Source of the DNA: Pseudoalteromonas sp. MSK9-3
Lineage (GTDB): Bacteria; Pseudomonadota; Gammaproteobacteria; Enterobacterales; Alteromonadaceae
Direction of reading: 5' to 3'
Assembly (NCBI RefSeq): GCF_003590335.1
Contig: NZ_MIET01000030.1
Span: forward strand, 186,001 to 250,000
DNA: 64,000 nt
In this document: positions 19,683 through 26,830 of the stretch, in pieces
Layout: each line of letters opens with the position of its first letter
Position numbering within the stretch: position 1 is the first letter of the stretch
Notes under the pieces: model-generated
Databases searched by the model: none
What the model was told of the DNA's origin: nothing
The model's input: only the letters and a program-made list of their open reading frames with translations
Made by a program: the position numbers and the translations under genes

Positions 19683-20378
19683 CCTTAGGTTATTTAATAA
19701 GTGTAGTTGGCCCATAAAGCCATTTAGAGTGGCGCTTGATCAGATTAACTCCCACTGACCTGCATGTGCGAGATACTTATCAATATGTTAAAAATATCCA
19801 AAGATAGGAGTATGCCTGTTCCTATAAAGTTTGGTTTCACCCTATATTCAATTTAAGAATAGTAAATATTCAAATGATTGATATTCTTCATGTTTACCTA
19901 AATAATGAAATAACTCAATAAATACAGTGCGTTATTAATAATTAATAACGTTAAAATGTAACGTGAAAATATTTTATGATTGTCTTGCTTGATTTTTAAA
20001 GTGTTAACGAGCTATGTTGTAGTAACTAATTCATCGAGCGTTTACCGCTTGTCAAAAAATCCGTTACGCAATTATTCATTGCGACATGACCTTTTCGGCT
20101 CTATCAAACCATGATACGCCTGTCGAAAACGGTTCGATACCTCACTCTAAGTGGGGATCACAATCAAATTACACTTAATAATTTAACCTAAGCCGTGTGC
20201 TAGCACTGTATTTGAATATACACCGCAACATTGTGTTGTCACTTTGAGCACCAGTATGCCTTATTTAAACCTTGTTTCGCAGCGTGTACGACAGGCATTT
20301 GTGTGCCTTAATAGTCGTCTACGTTTGTGTCATGTTACTACTTCGCTTAAGTTTAATTATTGTTCATGAACAGCAATA
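19683..20378. other. Long intergenic region upstream of proBA
   Basis: Almost 700 bases without a credible ORF on either strand. It holds a 19-bp palindrome (19931-19949) and a CGCAAT...ATTGCG inverted repeat (20067-20083). A short stretch, GGTTCGATAC at 20131, resembles a tRNA T-loop, but no cloverleaf could be built around it. The length suggests regulatory DNA for proBA or an unseen small RNA. Confidence 0.4.
19931..19949. promoter_or_regulatory. 19-bp perfect palindrome, possible operator
   Basis: GTTATTAAT-A-ATTAATAAC is symmetrical around a central A. It lies about 430 bases before proB in gene-free DNA. Its AT-richness lowers its significance, but perfect symmetry over 9 bp per arm is uncommon by chance. 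No regulator can be named. Confidence 0.35.
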
Positions 20379-21491
20379 ATGGGGAAAATAAAAACCGTGA
20401 GTTTACACAACACAAAACGATTAGTCATCAAAGTAGGTAGTGCACTTATTGCACCGCGAGAAGATGGTTGTAAGACTCGTTATTTACTCGATATTGCCCA
20501 GTTTATTGTGCATGCGAGATCGCAAGGCATTGACGTATTGCTTGTATCTTCTGGATCAGTCGCTGCTGGTGCACACCACTTTAAAAACCCTGATAGAAAT
20601 AATATAGCGATAAAAAAAGCGATGGCGGCCGCTGGGCAAATGGACATGATGTCAACTTGGGATCGGTTTTTCGATTTCCCCTCAGCTCAGTTATTAATGA
20701 CGCACGCCGATCTGCGTGATAAAGAGCGTTACAATAGCATTCGGCTTACGCTATTTAGTTTGTTAGATGAAGGTATTTTGCCCATTATTAATGAAAATGA
20801 TGCGGTTACAACGGATGACTTACGGGTGGGTGATAATGATAATTTATCTGCGATGGTGGCTGCTGCTGCCGATGCTGACACTTTAGTAATTTGTTCTGAT
20901 GTTGATGGTTTATTCGATAAGAACCCAAACACACATAATGACGCAAAGCTCATTAAAGAAGTAAACAGCATTACGCCTGAGATTTATGCTATGACGAGTG
21001 GTCCTGTGAGTGGTGTAGGCACCGGAGGGATGAAAACTAAGCTAGAAGCAGCTGAAAAGGCGACGTCTCACGGTATTATGACATACATTATTAATGGTTT
21101 TGATGAGACAACATTTAGTGCGCTGTTGCAAGGTGATAACCCTGGCACATTGTTCACGCCGTTTGATAAACCAATGGAGGAATCGCAACATTGGATGACG
21201 CATACCGCCGCTGAATATGGCGAATTAGTGGTTGAATCAGAGCGTATAGATAAAACTGACGAACTCAATTGTAAAGAGATTTTATCAATTCAAGGTGAGT
21301 TTTCAGCCGGTGAAACCGTACTTATAAAAAATACTAAAGGGCAGCGTTTGGCTAAAGCCAGTAGCAATTATAGTAGTTGCTTGCTGCACTTTGTGACCCA
21401 AAATACAGAGGGCGTCAATACGAGTCAGATGCAACGGAGCATGGGCCCTATCATTTCTAATAACGACATTGCTGTGCTGGAGAAAAAATAA
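20379..21491 (+). CDS. proB: Glutamate 5-kinase
   Basis: A 370-residue enzyme that phosphorylates L-glutamate, the first step of proline synthesis, in the cytosol. The amino-acid-kinase domain (about 10-260) shows RLVIKVGSALI, VSSGSVAAGAHHF, PIINENDAVTTDDLRVGDND and GVGTGGMKTKLEAA. A C-terminal PUA domain (about 280-365) follows, as in E. coli ProB, where it affects Pro feedback inhibition and oligomerisation. The ATG at 20379 follows a weak ribosome site; starting further in would remove residues just before the kinase core. It is two bases from proA, so the two form a proBA operon. Confidence 0.96.
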   Translation: MGKIKTVSLHNTKRLVIKVGSALIAPREDGCKTRYLLDIAQFIVHARSQGIDVLLVSSGSVAAGAHHFKNPDRNNIAIKKAMAAAGQMDMMSTWDRFFDFPSAQLLMTHADLRDKERYNSIRLTLFSLLDEGILPIINENDAVTTDDLRVGDNDNLSAMVAAAADADTLVICSDVDGLFDKNPNTHNDAKLIKEVNSITPEIYAMTSGPVSGVGTGGMKTKLEAAEKATSHGIMTYIINGFDETTFSALLQGDNPGTLFTPFDKPMEESQHWMTHTAAEYGELVVESERIDKTDELNCKEILSIQGEFSAGETVLIKNTKGQRLAKASSNYSSCLLHFVTQNTEGVNTSQMQRSMGPIISNNDIAVLEKK

Positions 21492-21493
21492 TT

Positions 21494-22741
21494 ATGGGAT
21501 TAATTACCAACCTATCTAAAAATGCAGCGAAAGCGGCAAAAGTGTTGGCATTATTGTCAACGGCACAAAAAGACCAAGTGTTACAGGCTATGGCTGATGC
21601 ATTACGAGCGCAAACAGAGCACATCATACTTGCGAATAAAGAAGACTTAGCCAATGCTCAGCAGCATAGTTTAAGCCCTGCCATGATTGATCGCCTTACG
21701 TTAACCACTGCACGTATTGAAGATATGGCTCAAGGGATAGAGGCGATTGTTTCGTTGGCGGACCCTGTCGGCCAAACTCGTTCACTGGGAGTTCGGCCAA
21801 ATGGCATTGAAATCAATAAAATGCGAGTGCCACTGGGTGTAGTGTGCATGATTTATGAGGCCAGACCAAATGTAACGGCTGATGCTGGCGCACTGTGCTT
21901 CAAATCGGGCAATGGCGTAATATTACGTGGCGGTAAAGAAGCGTTGGCCAGTTCAATGGCCATAGCCAAAGTACTACATCAGGTGTTAACTGAGTTTAAT
22001 TTACCCGAGGCGCTTATTTCGGTTGTCCCAGACCCTGATAGAGCACTTATGATGGAGCTTATGCAGCAAAAAGAATACATTGACTTGATCATTCCTCGTG
22101 GTGGAGAAGGGCTTATTAATTTTGTGACTGAAAATAGCACAGTGCCTGTGATCCAGCACTTCAAAGGCGTTTGCCATTTATATGTTGATAAAGATGCAGA
22201 CTTAAAAGTTGCTGAATCACTCTTATTAAATGGTAAAACTCAGCGCACAGGCGTTTGTAATGCGCTTGAAGGCTTGATTGTGCATAAAGAAGTTGCTCAT
22301 AACTTTTTAAATCAAATAGCGCCTATTTTTCGCGCTGCAAACGTCAAAGTGAATTGTTGCCAACACGCAGCGCCGTATTTTGACGACGTGACCGTGTTAA
22401 ACGAGGATGAATTTGGTGAAGAATATTTAGCACTAGAAATAGCGATCCGCATTGTGAGTGATTTTTCTGGGGCTATTGAGCATATTGACCAATTTGGCAG
22501 CCACCACACCGAGGTGATCTGTACCGCTAACGCAGAGACGGGCACCTTGTTTCAGCGCAGTGTCGATGCGTCTGTGGTGATGGTAAATGCCTCATCAAGG
22601 TTTAGCGATGGCGGTCAATTAGGGCTAGGTGCAGAAATTGGCATTGCGACAACCAAATTACACGCCTATGGACCTATGGGGCTAGAGTCGTTAACGACTG
22701 AGAAGTACTTAGTTAATGGCACTGGGCAGGTGAGAAGCTAG
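21494..22741 (+). CDS. proA: Gamma-glutamyl phosphate reductase
   Basis: A 415-residue aldehyde-dehydrogenase-fold enzyme that reduces glutamyl phosphate to glutamate semialdehyde with NADPH, the second step of proline synthesis. Typical segments are PLGVVCMIYEARPNVTADA, FKSGNGVILRGGKEA, IPRGGEGLI, and KTQRTGVCNALEGL with the catalytic Cys; VDASVVMVNASSRFSDGG and GAEIGIATTKLHAYGPMGL near the end are nearly invariant in the family. Length matches. It is coupled to proB by a two-base gap. Confidence 0.98.
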   Translation: MGLITNLSKNAAKAAKVLALLSTAQKDQVLQAMADALRAQTEHIILANKEDLANAQQHSLSPAMIDRLTLTTARIEDMAQGIEAIVSLADPVGQTRSLGVRPNGIEINKMRVPLGVVCMIYEARPNVTADAGALCFKSGNGVILRGGKEALASSMAIAKVLHQVLTEFNLPEALISVVPDPDRALMMELMQQKEYIDLIIPRGGEGLINFVTENSTVPVIQHFKGVCHLYVDKDADLKVAESLLLNGKTQRTGVCNALEGLIVHKEVAHNFLNQIAPIFRAANVKVNCCQHAAPYFDDVTVLNEDEFGEEYLALEIAIRIVSDFSGAIEHIDQFGSHHTEVICTANAETGTLFQRSVDASVVMVNASSRFSDGGQLGLGAEIGIATTKLHAYGPMGLESLTTEKYLVNGTGQVRS

Positions 22742-22943
22742 TTGTGTTTAATTTAAGTGGACAATTGTTAGCGCAGGGCACCCCTTGCGTTTTCAGTTAT
22801 CATCTGGATATCAAGCTGTATGTGTTTATCCTTTGGTCAATTTGGTAAGGTAAATTAATGATACAGCAAGCTTACGATTGCTTTACCGTCTAAATCCCTG
22901 ATACGTTTTAATTGTATCGAATTTATTGACTAATCTTATAGTT

Positions 22944-22968
22944 AGGCTGCGCATTTGAGCAGCCTTTT
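22944..22968 (+). terminator. Terminator downstream of proBA
   Basis: An AGGCTGC / GCAGCCT stem with an 8-base loop is followed by TTTT and, after AAG, another TTTTT. It lies about 200 bases after proA and just before the end of a convergent small gene. Confidence 0.7.
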
Positions 22969-22984
22969 AAGTTTTTATCCTTCA

Positions 22985-23167
22985 CTAATTATTTGGGCCA
23001 CATTTCCACCCTTTTGAAGTCGGATCTGGAGCGTGACAAAATATATTGGGGTGCGACCAGCAATGATCAGTTGCAATAGTACCTCCCCCAATATGGTGTG
23101 TTTTTTCTACCGGTATAGACCTTTTACTTGTAGATAGATTTTTAATGTGCTTTTTATTTAATTTCAT
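22985..23167 (-). CDS. Small GG-leader precursor-like peptide 1
   Basis: A 60-residue peptide starting MKLNKKHIKNLSTSK, with a leader ending IGGG (27-30) and a core of about 30 residues that begins TIATDHC and holds three Cys. The layout (short Lys-rich N-terminus, MK-x-n-K-x-I/L-K-x-L pattern, Gly-Gly-Gly then Thr, short Cys/His/aromatic tail) is that of ribosomally made natural-product precursors exported by peptidase-containing ABC transporters. AAAGGA lies about 7 bases before the ATG. Two relatives lie at 24057-24209 and 25361-25519. No modifying enzyme or transporter gene is near. It could be a bacteriocin, a modified peptide or a signal; the sequence does not decide. Confidence 0.7.
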   Translation of the reverse strand: MKLNKKHIKNLSTSKRSIPVEKTHHIGGGTIATDHCWSHPNIFCHAPDPTSKGWKCGPNN

Positions 23168-23425
23168 CGTATTTCCTTTTGTATGTTCCTGTTTGTTTTT
23201 TAACCTCAGCCTTTCATGTTGTCAACTTTAATGCATATGAGCTTTCGCTTAGTGGGTTCATTCATTCAAACGAATGTTGGCGATGAATAAAAACATAAGT
23301 GGTTATGTTTAACACATTTCTTGAAAATAGACATTTAGCATTGGTGTTAATGATAATAATTTTCATGTATATTTGCATTGTGTTTTATTTATCAACGTAT
23401 TGAAATTAAAGTGAAGAAGGTATTT

Positions 23426-23785
23426 ATGACAGATAAAAATAGTTGGCCAACTGATTCTGATGGAGATATGCTGCGTTTATTAGAGGAAAGAAACTTTGAT
23501 TTTAACGTTTTGCATAACATCGAGTTTAATATTGATTTTCAAGCTTGGCCGCTAAGTAAAGATCAGCAAGTTTCTATTTTAGAACAGTTACCTGATGCTA
23601 GTTTTGTCGAACCAGATGAAGACTCCATTGCAGAAGGTGATGAGTCAGGTTATGTATCATTTGCAGTAAAAAACAAAGTAACTTATGAGTTTATAACCCA
23701 AGAACAAGAAAGGTTAGGTGATCTTTTTTCTGACATAGGTGGTTTTTGCAACTCTTGGGGTGTGTTGAGCCCCTGTGGTGGATAG
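23426..23785 (+). CDS. RraB-family protein (RNase E regulator-like)
   Basis: A 119-residue acidic protein of the RraB/PF06877 type. It opens with WPTDSDGDMLRLLEERNFDF followed by a hydrophobic strand (HNIEFNIDF) and has the EPDED / YEFI / GGFCNSWGV features seen in the short RraB-like proteins. RraB of E. coli binds RNase E and inhibits RNA cleavage; short paralogs like this are mostly untested, so that role is inferred from the fold only. ATG 23426 is chosen because AGAAGG lies 6 bases upstream, whereas the upstream frame start at 23378 has no site. It sits in an accessory stretch between two GG-leader peptide genes and is not clearly in an operon with either. Confidence 0.75.
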   Translation: MTDKNSWPTDSDGDMLRLLEERNFDFNVLHNIEFNIDFQAWPLSKDQQVSILEQLPDASFVEPDEDSIAEGDESGYVSFAVKNKVTYEFITQEQERLGDLFSDIGGFCNSWGVLSPCGG

Positions 23786-24009
23786 CAAAATAGCGAGAAC
23801 GTGACATGAATACTTTTGTGCGGAGAGTTTTTTTAATACTACAAGCTGTTACTTAAATTTTTAAAGTTAACAAATGAAATAAGCATTATTCGAAGTAATT
23901 AAACTAAGAACGCTGAATAAATTAAATAGAAATTTATCGAAGGCAGTATGAATTAATAAGTTGGTTCATACTTTTTCTATATTTTAGCTCTGGTGGATCT
24001 TAATATAAT
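23786..24009. other. Intergenic, nothing supported
   Basis: An AT-rich spacer between the RraB-like gene and the terminator of the convergent peptide gene. A 16-codon ORF at about 23806 has no support. Confidence 0.4.
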
Positions 24010-24045
24010 AAAAAACACCTTCATTGATATGTTAAGGTGTTTTTT
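24010..24045 (-). terminator. Strong terminator of small peptide gene 2
   Basis: A perfect 12-bp stem AAAAAACACCTT / AAGGTGTTTTTT with a 12-base loop starts 11 bases after the stop codon of the peptide gene when read on the minus strand. It could work in both directions. Confidence 0.85.
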
Positions 24046-24056
24046 ATTTCAATAAA

Positions 24057-24209
24057 TTAACAGAAGTCTTTGGTCCAGCGACATAGTAGCGCTTCACGAG
24101 AGTAAGTACCTGGTGCTGCAGTACCGCCTGCGACTTTATTTGTTTTTTGTTGTTCTAGTTGGTTGTTTTGTAATGACTTTAAATGCTTCTTTTTAATTAC
24201 TAATTTCAT
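24057..24209 (-). CDS. Small GG-leader precursor-like peptide 2
   Basis: A 50-residue peptide: MKLVIKKKHLKSLQNNQ, then a leader ending KVAGG, then a 21-residue core that begins TAAPGTY and ends DFC, with two Cys (one at the C-terminus). The leader aligns with peptides 1 (22985-23167) and 3 (25361-25519): MK-L/I, a run of Lys, I/L-K-x-L, then K/Q-T near a hydrophobic residue and GG, with Thr as first core residue. AAGGA is placed 8 bases before the ATG, and a strong terminator follows, which supports a real transcription unit. Below 60 residues, it is easily missed. The function is unknown; an exported, possibly modified peptide is the best guess. Confidence 0.72.
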   Translation of the reverse strand: MKLVIKKKHLKSLQNNQLEQQKTNKVAGGTAAPGTYSREALLCRWTKDFC

Positions 24210-24551
24210 TATCTTTCCTTAGTTTTCTGTGAAATCACAATCTAATTTCCCCTGCCTTGAGAGGGTAGGGCGGTGATGTATTAGGATATTATCTTAATAC
24301 CCCACCTATAATTTCATATTTCAAATATTGGTGTAAAATGAGAAATACTCATTTTACCCAGTTTTGGTTTTTCGGCTGGAAGATTTTTCAATTTATAATT
24401 TGGTTTTTAACTTATTAAATAAGGTGAAATAGTGTCTGTATTTATTTAACTTCAGCATCAAATGCTAGATTTAAAATATCGATACTAAGTTGGCTTAAAG
24501 AGTATATATTATGATCCATAAAGCTCTCAATGCTTTTAAATTAAGCAGCCA
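24210..24551. other. Intergenic region upstream of peptide 2
   Basis: About 340 AT-rich bases with a perfect 10-bp inverted repeat at 24333-24357. A 25-codon minus-strand ORF (24442-24519) with a weak ribosome site was seen but not accepted. The promoter of peptide 2 should lie here. Confidence 0.4.
24333..24357. repeat. Perfect inverted repeat upstream of peptide gene 2
   Basis: GTAAAATGAG and CTCATTTTAC pair across a 5-base loop, 125-150 bases upstream of the peptide start. No T-run follows in either direction, so an operator is as likely as an RNA hairpin. Confidence 0.45.
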
Positions 24552-24944
24552 CTAGACTCGAAAAAACTGTACGCTTTGATAGCCAGCATTGGTTATATGT
24601 ACCTCAAGAGGCTCGTTATTTAGAACGGCCTTTTGTAAACGAAGACTCATTGCTTCTAATTCTTGAAGTAGTTTAGAAGGGACATCGCCACCTTGATAAA
24701 CAGGGAACTTCACGACCCAAACACCTTCTTGCGTTTTTTTGAGCATTAACACTTCACCTGACTTACCTGCATATGCGTTTTCATCTATCAAATGTTGGTG
24801 TACTTTTTGTGCTACGGTCTCATCAATACTTGAAGCATCATATACAAACGAGGCTTCGCCATGATGTATAGAGGTAAAATTGTTGTTTAAGGCTATCGCC
24901 GCAACTACAAATGCAATCACAGCTAAAAATATTATTTTGTTCAT
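24552..24944 (-). CDS. Hypothetical membrane-anchored or exported protein
   Basis: A 130-residue protein not recognised. Residues about 3-20 form one hydrophobic helix (a signal or N-terminal anchor), and the remaining 110 residues are a soluble, presumably periplasmic domain with a predicted helix in the middle (PSKLLQELEAMSLRLQKAVL) and a strand-rich end (LEVHITNAGYQSVQFFRV). There are no Cys and no known catalytic motif. AAGAAG lies 6 bases before the ATG. It is transcribed on the same strand as peptide gene 2 but 340 bases upstream, so an operon is not obvious. Confidence 0.65.
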   Translation of the reverse strand: MNKIIFLAVIAFVVAAIALNNNFTSIHHGEASFVYDASSIDETVAQKVHQHLIDENAYAGKSGEVLMLKKTQEGVWVVKFPVYQGGDVPSKLLQELEAMSLRLQKAVLNNEPLEVHITNAGYQSVQFFRV

Positions 24945-25360
24945 TGATGCTTCTTAGTTAGAAAGTTATATCAGTTACATTGTAATTTAATGAAGCATGA
25001 AGGTCATGTTTTGGAGATAAACGTTAGTTTTTACCTGCCGAATGACAAAGTTACTATTGCGTGTTTAGATTGTGTATTAATGACTTTTTCAATAACCATG
25101 AAGTAACGGGTCATGTCTTCATGAAGGTGAGATGTTTCAACTGCGTTGTGTGTATCTACGGTGTTTTATAATTAATACGTCAGGTTACGGTTTTTTCATG
25201 AAAGGTGAAGAAAACTCAACATTAGTATTGTTTTTTAAAACAGAGGGTTACATTTTAAGCGTGAGTAGAGCTCTTGAAACTTGTTGTAGAATTGAACATG
25301 TTGTTAATTGGGTGAGCGGGTGCTTGCTTATTATTCTTATAACTTATGATAGGGAACAAC
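24945..25360. other. Intergenic region upstream of peptide gene 3
   Basis: About 415 AT-rich bases. A 79-codon ORF at 25132-25371 overlaps the start of peptide gene 3, has no clear ribosome site and an unremarkable composition, and is treated as noise. A CTTCATGAAG palindrome occurs around 25117. The promoters for the two divergent genes (24944 and 25361) are expected here. Confidence 0.4.
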
Positions 25361-25519
25361 ATGAAAATTAAAAAAATACAACTTAAAACACTCACTAAGA
25401 ATATAACCTTAAATGATGACCAAACACAAAAAATCGGCGGTGGCACCGGTGCTTACAGTAAAAATTATGGAGCTTGCTATACATCGCCTGCGCATTGCCC
25501 TACAGCGATTATTTGCTAA
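25361..25519 (+). CDS. Small GG-leader precursor-like peptide 3
   Basis: A 52-residue peptide starting MKIKKIQLKTLTKN, with a leader ending KIGGG, then a 24-residue core that begins TGAYSKNYG and contains three Cys, the last at the C-terminus, and several Tyr/Ser/Thr. AGGGAA is placed 4-5 bases before the ATG and a 13-bp perfect terminator follows, so this is a discrete gene. The leader matches peptides 1 and 2 in this window. Double-glycine leaders are removed by C39 peptidase ABC transporters during export, and Cys/Ser/Thr-rich cores are typical of modified peptides, but no such enzyme genes are present here. The call is a family of orphan precursors; activity is unknown. Confidence 0.75.
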   Translation: MKIKKIQLKTLTKNITLNDDQTQKIGGGTGAYSKNYGACYTSPAHCPTAIIC

Positions 25520-25538
25520 TTTTTACTAGTGTTAGATT

Positions 25539-25567
25539 AAAAAAGTAGCGAGAGTCGCTACTTTTTT
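25539..25567. terminator. Bidirectional terminator between peptide 3 and ferritin
   Basis: A perfect 13-bp stem AAAAAAGTAGCGA / TCGCTACTTTTTT with a GAG loop lies between two convergent genes. The A-run and T-run let it serve both strands. Confidence 0.93.
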
Positions 25568-25587
25568 AATTAAAGAGAGCAGGCTTA

Positions 25588-26112
25588 TTAAGCACCGCTT
25601 TCCATGATAGACGTGCTACCAGTCTTAGCCAGTTCAGCAAGGTCTTTATCAATCCAGAATAATGACTTACCGTCTTCACCAACCAGTTCAAGCTTGTCTA
25701 GAATCCCTTTGAACAGTTTTTCTTCTTCATGCTGCTCTGCAACATACCACTGTAAGAAGTTAAACGTTGAATAATCATGAGTGGTGAAAGCAACGTGTGT
25801 TAATGCATTAATACGCTTTGTAATTAAGCATTCGTGCTCATATGTGTTACGGAAAATATCACCTAGAGACTCAAAATTGTGAGGAGGTGCGTCAATTGCG
25901 CCTAAAATAGGCAACGCACCCGTTTCACTCACGTAGGTGAAAAGGCGGTTCATGTGTTCCATTTCTTCAATAGCATGTTTTCTCAAGAACTCAGCCGCAC
26001 CTTCAAAACCACGATCTTCACACCATGCACTCATTTGCAAATACAGGTTTGAAGAATAAAATTCTAGGTTAATTTGCTCGTTTAACTTTTCTACCATTTC
26101 TGGGGCTAGCAT
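25588..26112 (-). CDS. ftnA: Non-haem ferritin
   Basis: A 174-residue iron-storage protein that oxidises Fe(II) and stores Fe(III) in a 24-subunit shell in the cytosol. It opens [21 protein letters not shown], and the ferroxidase ligands are visible in [12 protein letters not shown] (Glu), [10 protein letters not shown] (Glu, Glu, His) and [10 protein letters not shown] (Glu, Gln). The [19 protein letters not shown] stretch is nearly the E. coli FtnA sequence. ATG 26112 is chosen (GAGGAG 7 bases upstream) over a TTG at 26127 that would itself lie in the ribosome site. It is monocistronic and convergent with peptide gene 3. Confidence 0.95.
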   Translation of the reverse strand: MLAPEMVEKLNEQINLEFYSSNLYLQMSAWCEDRGFEGAAEFLRKHAIEEMEHMNRLFTYVSETGALPILGAIDAPPHNFESLGDIFRNTYEHECLITKRINALTHVAFTTHDYSTFNFLQWYVAEQHEEEKLFKGILDKLELVGEDGKSLFWIDKDLAELAKTGSTSIMESGA

Positions 26113-26330
26113 AGGGAAACTCCTCAAAAAAATTATGCATGCATTGTTCTTTAATCTGCTTGTGAATACAAGTAGCTAATAGTAAAAATCAAAGAAAAAT
26201 AATGCTTTAGGCGAAAAAAGTAGTGTTTTTTGCGTTAAGGAAAAAGCGCAATCACTCTCATTAAAGCTCATTGGCTATATTTTTGCGTTAACGATGAGAG
26301 AGGTACAAATTTAAGTGTAAATACGAATGA

Positions 26331-26486
26331 TTATTTTAGTTTAGTCCCTTTGCATAGGTACTTTTTATCGCTCGCGGAGCGCGCGCACTTTTTACAAAAG
26401 AAACGACTCGGCGAGACAATTTCAACGAGTTGAGACGCTTTGCTCTCGATGTCTTTTCGTTTCCATTCACACAGGGTTTTACTCAT
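26331..26486 (-). CDS. Small conserved-looking Cys/Lys-rich protein
   Basis: A 51-residue ORF, too short for ordinary ORF cut-offs. It starts MSKTLCEWKRKDIES, has FFCKKCARSASDKKYLCK in the second half, with a Cys-x2-Cys pair and a later Cys, and ends in a basic tail. The pattern (CxW-K-DI near the start, then YVC-KCARVA-KKYLCK) resembles small uncharacterised zinc-ribbon-like proteins I recall from gammaproteobacteria, but this is from memory and not checked. The ribosome site before ATG 26486 is weak. It could be a nucleic-acid or metal-binding protein; the function is unknown. Confidence 0.6.
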   Translation of the reverse strand: MSKTLCEWKRKDIESKASQLVEIVSPSRFFCKKCARSASDKKYLCKGTKLK

Positions 26487-26830
26487 ACAGTTTACCAAAA
26501 ATCATTAAATACAAATCAGCATTATTAGCATCTCGCTCTTGGTCGGCATTTTTACTTAAATGTTTAAAGAATTCCAGTACTTTAATTTGTGATCTAATGG
26601 GTGAGTTGGTTATGAGTGCTCTCTGACTTGGCTCATTGCTTAATATCTATCATGTGGGCGCGATGGAAAGCGTTACCTGAATATGGATGCAAAAGTTTTA
26701 TGAATGCTTACTGCTTACATAAATATGTTTTTAGCGCTGTTTACTTTAAGGATTGTTAGTCATCTAAATGACTCATTTGTAACTTAGACTGACTGAGCTT
26801 ATGAGAGAGGTCAGCGGAGACGTAATAACC
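26487..26830. other. Intergenic region before the EAL gene
   Basis: About 340 bases between divergent genes. No further ORF, strong hairpin or operator was recognised. It should contain promoters for both neighbours. Confidence 0.35.

Noticed and set aside
20040..20180. tRNA-like T-loop (GGTTCGATAC at 20131)
   Set aside because: No acceptor, D or anticodon stems could be paired around it.
24442..24519. 25-codon ORF on the minus strand downstream of the unknown membrane-anchored gene
   Set aside because: Weak ribosome site, no family, no leader resemblance to the peptides nearby.
25132..25371. 79-codon plus-strand ORF before peptide 3
   Set aside because: It overlaps the start of a better-supported gene, lacks a ribosome site and has no domain.
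22742..25560. Mobile element or genomic island carrying the peptide genes
   Set aside because: No integrase, transposase, direct repeats or tRNA target was seen; the patch is only inferred from gene content.
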